Assembly (NCBI GenBank): GCA_021604885.1 | Contig: BQJV01000200.1 | Coordinates: forward strand, 1 to 6,418 | Length of the DNA stretch: 6,418 nucleotides | Reading direction: 5' to 3' | From: Acidimicrobiales bacterium | GTDB lineage: Bacteria; Actinomycetota; Acidimicrobiia; Acidimicrobiales; Aldehydirespiratoraceae | Made by a program: the position numbers and the translations under genes | Part shown: positions 1 through 5,626 of the stretch, piece by piece | Layout of the letters: each line of letters begins with the position of its first letter | Position numbering within the stretch: the first letter of the stretch is position 1 | Notes under the pieces: model-generated | Told to the model about the DNA's origin: nothing | Database searches by the model: none | Seen by the model: only the letters and a program-made list of their open reading frames with translations

Positions 1-42
1 GGTGGGACGGGACTCTGACCCCGCGTCTCACCCCGCGTCTCA
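1..42. repeat. 12-bp tandem repeat inside an imperfect hairpin, downstream of the SDR operon
   Basis: CCCCGCGTCTCA occurs twice head to tail at 19-30 and 31-42, ending just before the minus-strand SDR stop codon (45-47). Bases 1-9 (GGTGGGACG) and 24-32 (CGTCTCACC) are complementary at 8 of 9 positions, so transcripts of the SDR operon could fold a GC-rich hairpin here, about 13 bases past the stop. No T-run is visible, but the far side is cut off by the window edge. It may be a transcription terminator for the minus-strand operon or only a local duplication. The repeat is seen directly; a terminator role is a guess. Confidence 0.4.
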
Positions 43-44
43 TC

Positions 45-821
45 TCAGGATCGGAGGGTTTCGGTGTGGCCGTCGATGCTGAGGGCTTGGCCGGAGATCC
101 TGGCGGCGAGGGGGGACGCGAGGAACGCGATCGTCTGGGCGATCTCCTCGGCGTCGACGAACGTGCGCATCGACGCCTGCGCATGCATGCCGGCACGCAC
201 GTCCTCGATCGCACGCCCACTCGCCTCGGCCTCCAACGCGATCACGTGCTCCATCCGCGGCCCATTGATCGAGCCGGGACAGATCGCGTTCACCCGGATG
301 CCGTACTCGCCGAGCTCCATCGCCATCGTCTTCGTGAGACCGATGACGGCCCACTTCGCCGCTGCATAGGGCGAACGGTTGGGGAACCCGTGCAGACCCG
401 CGGTGGACGAGATGTTCACGATCGAGCCCGAACCCTGCGCCTTCATCACGGGCACGGCGTGGCGGCTCGTACGGAACATCGATGTCACGTCGACGTCGAG
501 CGTGCGGGTGACATCCTCGGGATCAACTGTCTCGACGCCGCCACCCGGCCCCGCGATCCCGGCGTTGTTGACCAGCACGTCGATGCCGCCGAGCGCCGAC
601 AGAGCAGCGGTCATGAACGAGTCGACGGACGCGGTGCTGCCCACGTCGGCGACGACACCGTCGATGCCCTCCGCCCTCGTGACCTCGCCGAGCGCAGCCG
701 CGTCGATGTCGCACGTCCACACCTGCGCCCCGGCACCGGCGAACCGTTCGACGATCGCGCGCCCGATCCCGCTGCCGCCCGCCGTGACGACGACGCGCTG
801 ATCGGCGAGCTCGAACGTCAC
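45..821 (-). CDS. Classical SDR family oxidoreductase, probably NAD-dependent
   Basis: A 258-residue protein of the normal length for a classical short-chain dehydrogenase/reductase, a cytosolic Rossmann-fold enzyme that oxidises an alcohol or reduces a ketone with NAD(P). The nucleotide motif is TAGGSGIG at residues 13-20, NNAG is at 85-88, the catalytic residues are Ser139, Tyr152 and Lys156, and a PG pair follows at 182-183. Asp38 at the end of the second strand (TCDID) is the usual sign of NAD rather than NADP preference. Two oddities: the first Gly of TGxxxGxG is Ala14, and the tetrad Asn is Asp111 by alignment of DVDVTSMF with the usual DVNxTGxF. The start is GTG at 819-821; its first four bases (GTGA) overlap the stop of the preceding SDR gene, which implies translational coupling. 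No Shine-Dalgarno is evident. The substrate is unknown. The family call is very secure; the cofactor call is inference. Confidence 0.95.
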   Translation of the reverse strand: MTFELADQRVVVTAGGSGIGRAIVERFAGAGAQVWTCDIDAAALGEVTRAEGIDGVVADVGSTASVDSFMTAALSALGGIDVLVNNAGIAGPGGGVETVDPEDVTRTLDVDVTSMFRTSRHAVPVMKAQGSGSIVNISSTAGLHGFPNRSPYAAAKWAVIGLTKTMAMELGEYGIRVNAICPGSINGPRMEHVIALEAEASGRAIEDVRAGMHAQASMRTFVDAEEIAQTIAFLASPLAARISGQALSIDGHTETLRS

Positions 822-1618
822 TGAACCAGCGAACCGCCGTCACAGGTGATGACCTCGCCGACCGTGAACGCACCGGCGCGCGAGCTCAGGAAGATCGCGA
901 GACCGGCGATGTCCTCCGGCGTGCCGACCCGGCCCCGCGGGTTGGTGCGCCCGACCGCGTCCCAGTCCGTGCCCTCCACGTCGCCGCCGGTGCCGACGCC
1001 AGTACTGAGCATCCAGGTCGGGAACGGCCCGGGGGCGATCGCGTTCACCAGGATGTTGCGCGGGGCGAGCTGGCCGCCGAGCTGGCGGGTGAGCGCGTGG
1101 ACGGCGGCCTTCGACGGACCGTAGGAGAACGTCTCGAATGTGGGTGTCTTGATGCCGTCGATCGAGCCGATGTTGATGACGCGCGCAGGATCGTCCTTCG
1201 TCGCGTGCGCCTCCAGGAGCGGCAGCAGCTGCTGGATCAGGAAGAAGACGCCCTTCACGTTGGTGTCCATCACCTTGTCCCAGCCCTTCTCGGGGAACTC
1301 GGCGATCGGCGCTCCCCATGACACGCCGGCGTTGTTCACCAGGATGTCGAGATGGTCCTCGCGCTCGCCGATCTGTTCGGCCAGCGCCGTGGCGCCCTCC
1401 ACACCGGACAGGTCGGCGGGCAGGGAAATGCACTCGCCGCCGTACTCGGCCATCAGGCGCTCGGCCGTGGCATCGCACGCCTCGGCCTTGCGCGACGAGA
1501 TGTAGACCTTGGCCCCATTGGCGAGATAGCCGGCCGCGATCATCTCGCCGATGCCGCGTGACCCGCCGGTCACGAGCGCGATCTTGCCGTCGACGGAGAA
1601 GAGGTCGTTGAGTTTCAT
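818..1618 (-). CDS. RhlG-like SDR family oxidoreductase, probably NADP(H)-dependent
   Basis: A 266-residue classical short-chain dehydrogenase/reductase. The Gly motif TGGSRGIG is at residues 17-24, NNAG at 95-98, and a full catalytic tetrad is present: Asn120, Ser152 (INIGS), Tyr166 and Lys170 (YGPSK); a PG pair is at 196-197. Arg21 in the Gly motif and Arg43 after the second strand (SSRK) favour NADP(H). The stretches PARVINIGS and YGPSKAA and the ending VITCDGG resemble, from memory, the RhlG-type 3-oxoacyl reductase branch, whose role in rhamnolipid synthesis should not be carried over here. It is the middle gene of a minus-strand operon, 42 bp after the SnoaL-like gene and overlapping the next SDR by 4 bases. 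The ATG at 1616-1618 is preceded by no clear Shine-Dalgarno; a hairpin-forming repeat lies immediately upstream. The substrate is unknown, plausibly a hydroxy/keto acid, acyl thioester or alicyclic alcohol. Confidence 0.95.
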   Translation of the reverse strand: MKLNDLFSVDGKIALVTGGSRGIGEMIAAGYLANGAKVYISSRKAEACDATAERLMAEYGGECISLPADLSGVEGATALAEQIGEREDHLDILVNNAGVSWGAPIAEFPEKGWDKVMDTNVKGVFFLIQQLLPLLEAHATKDDPARVINIGSIDGIKTPTFETFSYGPSKAAVHALTRQLGGQLAPRNILVNAIAPGPFPTWMLSTGVGTGGDVEGTDWDAVGRTNPRGRVGTPEDIAGLAIFLSSRAGAFTVGEVITCDGGSLVQ

Positions 1619-1619
1619 G

Positions 1620-1646
1620 GGCGGAGCATCGCACGTCCGCTCCGCC
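1620..1646. repeat. Perfect 8-bp inverted repeat before the SDR pair
   Basis: GGCGGAGC at 1620-1627 and GCTCCGCC at 1639-1646 are exact reverse complements separated by 11 bases, filling most of the 42-bp gap between the SnoaL-like gene and the first SDR. One arm ends a single base from the SDR ATG. In RNA this would be an all but pure G-C stem able to hide the start or slow RNA polymerase; in DNA it could be a dimeric regulator site. There is no T-run after it, so it is not a classical intrinsic terminator. Confidence 0.55.
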
Positions 1647-1660
1647 GTCGCCCGATCGTG

Positions 1661-2050
1661 TCAGCCCGGTGCGTCGGCGGTGAAGATCCGCTTGCTGATC
1701 CGCCAGCCATCGGTCGTGCGCCGGAACTCGTCGGCGTAGCGGCCGGTGACGATGACCGAGAATGCGGGGTCCACCAGATAGGCGCTCATGAACGCCGCGG
1801 CGGTCGCGGTGTCGCCGTCGACGTCCACCACGATGTTGTTCGCCTGGTGGCGTAGCGCGGGCAGCCCGGCGTGGGTCTCGGTTCCGAACCCGGCGATCGC
1901 CTCACGACCGATCAGGGGACCGCCGCCCGTGTCGAGCGATCCGTCATCGGTGAAACAGCCGGCGAACATCTCGCCGTCGCCGGTGTCGATGCCGTGGCTG
2001 TAGCGGTCGTACAGGGCGCGGATGTGGACGAGATCGTCGGCGGTGGTCAT
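1661..2050 (-). CDS. SnoaL/NTF2-like small protein
   Basis: A 129-residue alpha+beta protein of the NTF2-like superfamily, SnoaL_4-type by pattern. Members form a cone-shaped pocket and act as dehydratases, isomerases, cyclases, hydrolases or simple ligand binders. The family pattern is visible in order: helical start with Tyr14 and Tyr17 (LYDRYSHGID), Asp22, the FTDDG turn at 33-37, a GREAI segment at 48-52, His68 in LRHQANNIVVDVDGD, the strand TATAAAFMSAYLV, then GRYADEFRR and DGWRISKR near the end. His68 with the tyrosines and acids could be a pocket acid/base set, but the reaction cannot be assigned. It is first in the minus-strand operon with the two SDRs, so it may act on the same metabolite. 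The ATG at 2048-2050 has no Shine-Dalgarno, but TACGGT lies six bases upstream, which fits a leaderless message. Confidence 0.85.
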   Translation of the reverse strand: MTTADDLVHIRALYDRYSHGIDTGDGEMFAGCFTDDGSLDTGGGPLIGREAIAGFGTETHAGLPALRHQANNIVVDVDGDTATAAAFMSAYLVDPAFSVIVTGRYADEFRRTTDGWRISKRIFTADAPG

Positions 2051-2056
2051 GCCCGA

Positions 2057-2062
2057 ACCGTA
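2057..2062 (-). promoter_or_regulatory. Candidate -10 element, leaderless promoter of the SnoaL/SDR operon
   Basis: On the minus strand TACGGT fits the actinobacterial -10 pattern TANNNT and ends six bases before the SnoaL-like ATG, so transcription would start at or next to the A of the start codon. No Shine-Dalgarno is present in the gap, consistent with a leaderless mRNA. No convincing -35 is seen. The same hexamer at the same distance serves the divergent transporter gene. Confidence 0.5.
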
Positions 2063-2098
2063 GCGACCCCCGTTTCGTCGGAGCCAGGCGTCCGCACC

Positions 2099-2104
2099 TA
2101 CGGT
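2099..2104 (+). promoter_or_regulatory. Candidate -10 element, leaderless promoter of the MFS gene
   Basis: TACGGT fits TANNNT and is followed by exactly six bases (GCCCCG) and then the transporter ATG at 2111. No Shine-Dalgarno lies between. It supports the 2111 start over in-frame extensions running back into the opposite-strand SnoaL-like gene. No clear -35 is seen. Confidence 0.5.
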
Positions 2105-2110
2105 GCCCCG

Positions 2111-3481
2111 ATGCGCCGCCGCCCCTGGACGACTCTCGCCGTCGTCGTCATGGCGACCTTCCAGGTGGCCATGACCCTCTCCGTGGTCTTCGTCGTGTTC
2201 GTCGACCTCGACGACTACTTCCCCGAGGCCAGCAGCGCCCAGCTCTCGTGGGCGATCAACGCCTTCTCGATCGTCCTGGCGTCGACCGTGGTGCTCGGTT
2301 CGGCCGTTGCGGACCGCTACGGACGCAAGCGCGTCGCCGTCAGCGGCTCCCTCGTCTTCGCCCTCGGCTCGATCATCGCCGGCACCGCGCCGAACATCGC
2401 CGTCCTCATCCTCGGACGCTGCGTGCAGGCCCTCGGCGCGGCGGCGTACGGGCCGGCCTCGCTCGCCCTCGTGCTCGACGCGTTTCCGTTCGAACGCCGC
2501 GGCATCGCGATCGGCGTCTTCACCATGGGTGGCGCCTTCGCCGCCGGATCGGGCCCGGCACTCGGCGGGGTGATCGTCGACAATCTCGGCTGGCGGTGGG
2601 CGTTCCTCGTCGTCGTGCCGATCGGGATCATCGCCGCGGCGATCGGTGCGGCCGTCTGGGAGGAGAGCGAGGAAACCAAGACCGACCGCCTCCCCGATCC
2701 GCTCGGGTCGGTGTTGATCCTGACCGGTGTGGGCCTCGTCGTGCTCGCTGTCGTCCAGAGCAAGTCGTGGGGGTGGGCGGACGTGCGAACGGCGCTGAGC
2801 GCGCTTGCCGGGATCGCCCTCGTCGGAGCCCTACTCCGGCGTTCCGGTCGCCACGCCCGACCCACGCTGGATCTCTCGCTCTTCCGCCATCCCACGTTTC
2901 GCGCGGGCAGCGCGTCGTTCTGTGTTTTCGCCATGAGCTTTTTCTCGATGACCTTCGCGGCCGTGCTCTACCTCACGGAGGTCTGGGAGTACGACCTCGA
3001 CGCGGCGGGGTTGCTCGCCGCGCCGTTCTTCCTCGCCACCGGCGTGACGGGCCCGTTCGCAGGTCGACTCGTGGACCGCTTCGGCCCCCGTCCGGTCGCG
3101 CTCACCGGCACGATCGTCTGGGCGACGGTCATCACCGTCCTGGCTGTCACCATCGGCGAGGAACGCAACATCGGTGTGTGGCTGACGCTCCTCGTGACCG
3201 CGGGCGTGGGCTCCGGGCTCTACTGGGGCGCGGCACCGACGCTGTCCGTCGAGGGACTCGACGGTCCCCGGTTCGCCGCGGCCAGTGGCATCAACCAGAC
3301 GCTCCAGAACGTCGGCTCCGCGTTCGCCATCGCGATCGCCATCACCCTGCTCGGCGACGACCCGTCACGGAGCGACTTCACACCCGTCTTCGTGGTCGTG
3401 GTCCTCGCCGGGATCGTCACCGCGCTGACGGTCTCGACCGCGTCGAGTCGCCAAGAGGGATCCTCCGTCACGCGCCCCTGA
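2111..3481 (+). CDS. MFS transporter, DHA2-like (14 predicted TM helices)
   Basis: A 456-residue integral inner-membrane protein with about 14 hydrophobic segments (near 8-31, 46-66, 75-92, 96-123, 131-155, 161-183, 198-216, 226-243, 264-287, 297-319, 327-347, 353-376, 395-414 and 424-443), as in proton-driven DHA2 exporters. The loop 2-3 motif A is ADRYGRKR (67-74); motif C appears as GSGPALGG (146-153) in helix 5. DHA2 features PLG near 197-199 and QTLQNVGSAFAIAIA near 396-410 are also present. The family's helix-1 acidic motif (D-x-T-IVNVALP) is not kept: the aligned residues are T22-L-S24-VVFVVFV, so proton coupling or substrate charge may differ. The reading frame is open upstream to 1871, but that extension lies over the opposite-strand gene, and residues after 2111 begin a normal basic N-terminus (MRRRPW). 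It diverges from the SnoaL/SDR operon and heads the plus-strand block. Substrate unknown; drug, metabolite or substrate export or uptake are all possible. Confidence 0.92.
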   Translation: MRRRPWTTLAVVVMATFQVAMTLSVVFVVFVDLDDYFPEASSAQLSWAINAFSIVLASTVVLGSAVADRYGRKRVAVSGSLVFALGSIIAGTAPNIAVLILGRCVQALGAAAYGPASLALVLDAFPFERRGIAIGVFTMGGAFAAGSGPALGGVIVDNLGWRWAFLVVVPIGIIAAAIGAAVWEESEETKTDRLPDPLGSVLILTGVGLVVLAVVQSKSWGWADVRTALSALAGIALVGALLRRSGRHARPTLDLSLFRHPTFRAGSASFCVFAMSFFSMTFAAVLYLTEVWEYDLDAAGLLAAPFFLATGVTGPFAGRLVDRFGPRPVALTGTIVWATVITVLAVTIGEERNIGVWLTLLVTAGVGSGLYWGAAPTLSVEGLDGPRFAAASGINQTLQNVGSAFAIAIAITLLGDDPSRSDFTPVFVVVVLAGIVTALTVSTASSRQEGSSVTRP

Positions 3482-3487
3482 GCAGCG

Positions 3488-3496
3488 TGGTTCAAT
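3488..3496 (+). promoter_or_regulatory. Candidate extended -10 element before the aldolase
   Basis: TGG followed by TTCAAT resembles an extended -10 (TGN plus hexamer). The hexamer 3491-3496 ends six bases (GCCGCC) before the aldolase ATG, the same spacing as at the transporter and crotonase genes, and no Shine-Dalgarno is present. It deviates from TANNNT at the second base. It would give the aldolase its own leaderless transcript in the 21-bp gap after the transporter gene. Confidence 0.4.
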
Positions 3497-3502
3497 GCCG
3501 CC

Positions 3503-4282
3503 ATGGATCAGCTCCGCGACACATGGGCCCGGCAGGAGACTGCCCACGGATGCTGGGTGTCGCTTCCCGGGCCGCACACGACCGAGCTCGTCGCTCGCGC
3601 CGGGTTCGACTACGCGTGCATCGACATGCAGCACGGCCTGGCGGACTACGCCGACGCCATCGCGATGCTGCAGGTCCTCGAACTCGGGAACGCCACCCCC
3701 GTGGTCCGCGTCCCGTGGAACGAGCCGGGCATCATCGGTCGAATGCTCGACGGCGGAGCGCTCGGCGTCATCGTCCCGATGGTGAACTCGGTCGCCGACG
3801 CGGAGGCCGCCGCGCATGCCTGCCGCTACCCCCCGCGCGGCGGCCGCAGTCACGGGCCGATCCGGGCCGCGGCCCAGCACGGCCCCGACTATGTCCCCCG
3901 CGCCAACGATCGCGTGGTCTGCATCCCGATGATCGAGACGGTCGAGGCGGTCGAACGCCTCGACGGGATCCTCGCCGTCGACGGTGTCGACGCGATCTAT
4001 GTCGGGCCCGCCGATCTGTCCCTGTCGCTCGGACTCGAACCGAAGAACAACGACGACGTGGCCCGCTTCACCGAGACCCTCGAGCACATCGCCACGACGG
4101 CCACCAACGCCGGCGTGGTGCCGGGCATCCACGCGAACGCATCCCTGGCCGGCCGCCGCCGCGAGCAGGGCTACCGGATGGTCACGGTGGCCACCGACGC
4201 GGTCGCGTTGCGGACGACGCTGGCTCGCGAACTGCACGAGGCCGTCGAAGGCGACGGGGCCGCCGACGGCTCCGTCTCCTGA
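3503..4282 (+). CDS. HpcH/HpaI aldolase family protein
   Basis: A 259-residue class II (metal-dependent) aldolase of the HpcH/HpaI fold, a cytosolic TIM barrel near the usual length of 250-260. Members cleave 2-oxo-4-hydroxy acids to pyruvate and an aldehyde, for example 4-hydroxy-2-oxoheptanedioate, 2-dehydro-3-deoxyglucarate or 2-keto-3-deoxyrhamnonate. Signature residues are in place: His44 in IDMQHG (catalytic base), Arg69 in VRVPWNEPG, GGALGVIVPMV at 84-94, and metal ligands Glu145 (MIETVEAV) and Asp171 (VGPADLS). RYPPRGGRS at 108-116 precedes the usual G-x-x-RA segment. The C-terminal ten residues or so are low-complexity and probably loose. The ATG at 3503 is supported by the family N-terminus and a -10-like hexamer; another ATG at 3495 is out of frame. 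It sits between a transporter and a crotonase, which suggests breakdown of a hydroxylated or cyclic acid. The exact substrate cannot be inferred. Confidence 0.93.
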   Translation: MDQLRDTWARQETAHGCWVSLPGPHTTELVARAGFDYACIDMQHGLADYADAIAMLQVLELGNATPVVRVPWNEPGIIGRMLDGGALGVIVPMVNSVADAEAAAHACRYPPRGGRSHGPIRAAAQHGPDYVPRANDRVVCIPMIETVEAVERLDGILAVDGVDAIYVGPADLSLSLGLEPKNNDDVARFTETLEHIATTATNAGVVPGIHANASLAGRRREQGYRMVTVATDAVALRTTLARELHEAVEGDGAADGSVS

Positions 4283-4289
4283 CCGTCGC

Positions 4290-4295
4290 TACCCT
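4290..4295 (+). promoter_or_regulatory. Candidate -10 element before the crotonase gene
   Basis: TACCCT fits TANNNT and ends six bases (CGGGAC) before the crotonase ATG at 4302, inside the 19-bp gap after the aldolase stop. No good Shine-Dalgarno is present. It could give a leaderless transcript besides read-through from the aldolase gene. Confidence 0.42.
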
Positions 4296-4301
4296 CGGGA
4301 C

Positions 4302-5099
4302 ATGACCGATCCGCTCCTGTTCGAGAAGCGCGACGACGGCGTCGCGGTGATCTCCACCAACGACGATCCGCTCAACCGGATGACGCTCGAATACGTCGAC
4401 CGTCTCATCGAGGTGGTCGAGGAGATCGCGGCGGACGACGCGATCCGGGCGTTCGTGATCACCGCGGAGGGCACGACCAACTTCTCGGTCGGCATGAACC
4501 TGAAGCAGCTGCCCGAGGGGGTCGAGCGCGCCGGCAGTGTCGACGCGTTCTTCGACCAACGGCTCGACCTCATCTCCCGCATCGAGACCATGGGAAAGCC
4601 GTCCGTCGCCACGCTCTTCGGCTACTGCCTGGGCGGCGGCCTCGAACTCCCGCTCGGCTGCACGTTCCGGCTTGCGGCCGCCGAGGGCGCCAAGATCGGC
4701 CTTCCCGAGATGGACCTCGGATCGACGCCCGCATGGGGAGGCTCGGCGCGCCTCACGAAGCTCATCGGGCGCACGAAGGCGCTCGACATGATCCTGCGAG
4801 CGAGGACCCTGTCCGGCCCCGAGGCGCTCGAGCTCGGCGTCGTCAGCGAGGTGTGGCCGCTCGCCGAGCTGAAGGACCGGGCGATCGCCCTGGCCGCCGA
4901 ACTCGCCCGCCAGCCCCGCCTGTCAGTCAAGGGAATGCTCGACGCGCTCCACGACGCCGAACACAGGACCCTCGAGGAGCTGCTCGCCGGCGAACGGGCC
5001 GCCGTCCACCTGACCAACGGCACGGCGGACGCCCGCGAGGGGATGGTGGCGTTCCTGGAGAAGCGCGACCCGGTGTTCAACCAGGACCCGCCGACCTGA
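4302..5099 (+). CDS. Enoyl-CoA hydratase/isomerase (crotonase) family protein
   Basis: A 265-residue crotonase-fold protein of normal length for a monofunctional member, expected to act on a CoA thioester in the cytosol. The oxyanion-hole regions are NFSVGMNL (60-67) and CLGGGLEL (109-116). Both hydratase-type glutamates seem present: Glu115 in GLEL and Glu136 in GLPEMDLG, followed by the TPAWGGSARL loop (142-151). The two glutamates are 21 residues apart; in rat mitochondrial hydratase (Glu144 and Glu164) they are 20 apart, so there is a one-residue insertion near the AAAEGAK stretch. The usual Asp of the FSAGxDL motif is Asn66. The sequence supports hydratase or isomerase activity but not a particular substrate. 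The frame is open upstream to 3984, but that part lies over the aldolase gene and the family N-terminus begins at 4302. It ends 18 bp from the convergent PPOX gene. Confidence 0.93.
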   Translation: MTDPLLFEKRDDGVAVISTNDDPLNRMTLEYVDRLIEVVEEIAADDAIRAFVITAEGTTNFSVGMNLKQLPEGVERAGSVDAFFDQRLDLISRIETMGKPSVATLFGYCLGGGLELPLGCTFRLAAAEGAKIGLPEMDLGSTPAWGGSARLTKLIGRTKALDMILRARTLSGPEALELGVVSEVWPLAELKDRAIALAAELARQPRLSVKGMLDALHDAEHRTLEELLAGERAAVHLTNGTADAREGMVAFLEKRDPVFNQDPPT

Positions 5100-5117
5100 G
5101 CGTCCCCGCGCGGTTTC

Positions 5118-5621
5118 TCAGTCCTCGAACAACTCCGGCGGGTATCCACCCTTGCTCACCGGACTCCAGCGAGTGGGTTCGACCATGATCACCGACTTGC
5201 CCTGATCGGCCATCGCCTGGCGGTACTCGTCCCAGTCGTCGTGCTCACCGCTAATCGAGCGGAAGTAGTCGACCAGCCCGTCCGCCGCAGCAGGATCCGG
5301 CATGTCGAACACACTGGCCCGGCCGTCGATCTGCACCCACTCTCCCTGGAATCCGTCGCCCATCACCAGCACCGAGACGTCGGCGTTGCGCCGCGCGTTC
5401 TTCACCTTCGCCCGACTCGGGTAACTGGCGATCGCAAGACGACCGTCCGCGGTGAGACCACCCGTGACGAGACTCATCTGGGGACGGCCATCGGCCCGCG
5501 TCGTCGCGAGCACCCACTGGTGCTTGCCGGCGAGATGGTCATGCAGGTCGCCGCGATCGATCGTCTCGTCGCTCGCCCGGTACTGAGCTCGCCGATCGTC
5601 GGCCGGAATCTTCTTCACCAT
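5118..5621 (-). CDS. PPOX class (pyridoxamine 5'-phosphate oxidase-like) split-barrel protein, possibly F420-dependent
   Basis: A 167-residue split beta-barrel protein of the pyridoxamine 5'-phosphate oxidase-like (PPOX) superfamily. Visible pattern: HQWVLATTRADGRPQMSLV (34-52) gives the first barrel strands, then DGRLAIASYPSRAKVKNARR (59-78) with the phosphate-contacting Ser/Arg/Lys region, DVSVLVM, and the VQIDGRASV strand at 96-104. The ending WSPVSKGGYPP resembles actinobacterial members annotated as probable F420-dependent oxidoreductases. Such proteins bind FMN, F420 or heme-related ligands and reduce varied substrates; true pyridoxamine phosphate oxidase is less likely because it is usually longer. 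F420 use cannot be proved from this window. It is second in a two-gene minus-strand operon, 7 bp after the nitroreductase, with an SD-like GGTGATC overlapping that gene's stop supporting the ATG at 5619-5621. Confidence 0.88.
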   Translation of the reverse strand: MVKKIPADDRRAQYRASDETIDRGDLHDHLAGKHQWVLATTRADGRPQMSLVTGGLTADGRLAIASYPSRAKVKNARRNADVSVLVMGDGFQGEWVQIDGRASVFDMPDPAAADGLVDYFRSISGEHDDWDEYRQAMADQGKSVIMVEPTRWSPVSKGGYPPELFED

Positions 5622-5626
5622 GGTGC

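Larger units (their letters stand above)
2057..2104. repeat. 7-bp inverted repeat in the divergent intergenic region
   Basis: ACCGTAG at 2057-2063 and CTACGGT at 2098-2104 are exact reverse complements 34 bases apart. Each arm contains the candidate -10 hexamer of the gene it faces, so the symmetry may simply be two similar promoters back to back, or it may also be a shared regulator site. The entire gap between the two start codons is 60 bp (2051-2110). Confidence 0.45.

Noticed and set aside
19..42. CRISPR-like repeat
   Set aside because: Two 12-base units directly abutting with no spacers; a simple tandem duplication.
66..824. Plus-strand open frame of 252 codons opposite the SDR
   Set aside because: His/Arg/Asp-rich shadow over a gene with complete SDR motifs.
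840..1634. Second minus-strand frame of 264 codons over the RhlG-like SDR
   Set aside because: Same strand but Arg-rich and without motifs; the SDR frame is clearly the coding one.
1871..2110. N-terminal extension of the transporter by 80 codons
   Set aside because: It lies over the opposite-strand SnoaL-like gene, is not membrane-like, and the -10-like hexamer and MRRRPW start point to 2111.
3365..4237. Antisense open frame of 290 codons opposite the aldolase
   Set aside because: The aldolase frame has all its family motifs; the antisense frame shows none and its composition fits a shadow.
3984..4301. N-terminal extension of the crotonase protein
   Set aside because: It overlaps the aldolase C-terminal half and is Arg/Pro/Thr-rich; family homology begins at 4302.
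2248..4305. Long plus-strand open frame of 685 codons
   Set aside because: It crosses the transporter and aldolase genes in another frame, is extremely rich in Arg, and shows no domain pattern; a typical shadow in GC-rich DNA.
5100..5117. Terminator between the convergent crotonase and PPOX genes
   Set aside because: Only an 8-base palindrome (CCGCGCGG, 5106-5113) with no loop and a three-T run; too short to call a terminator.
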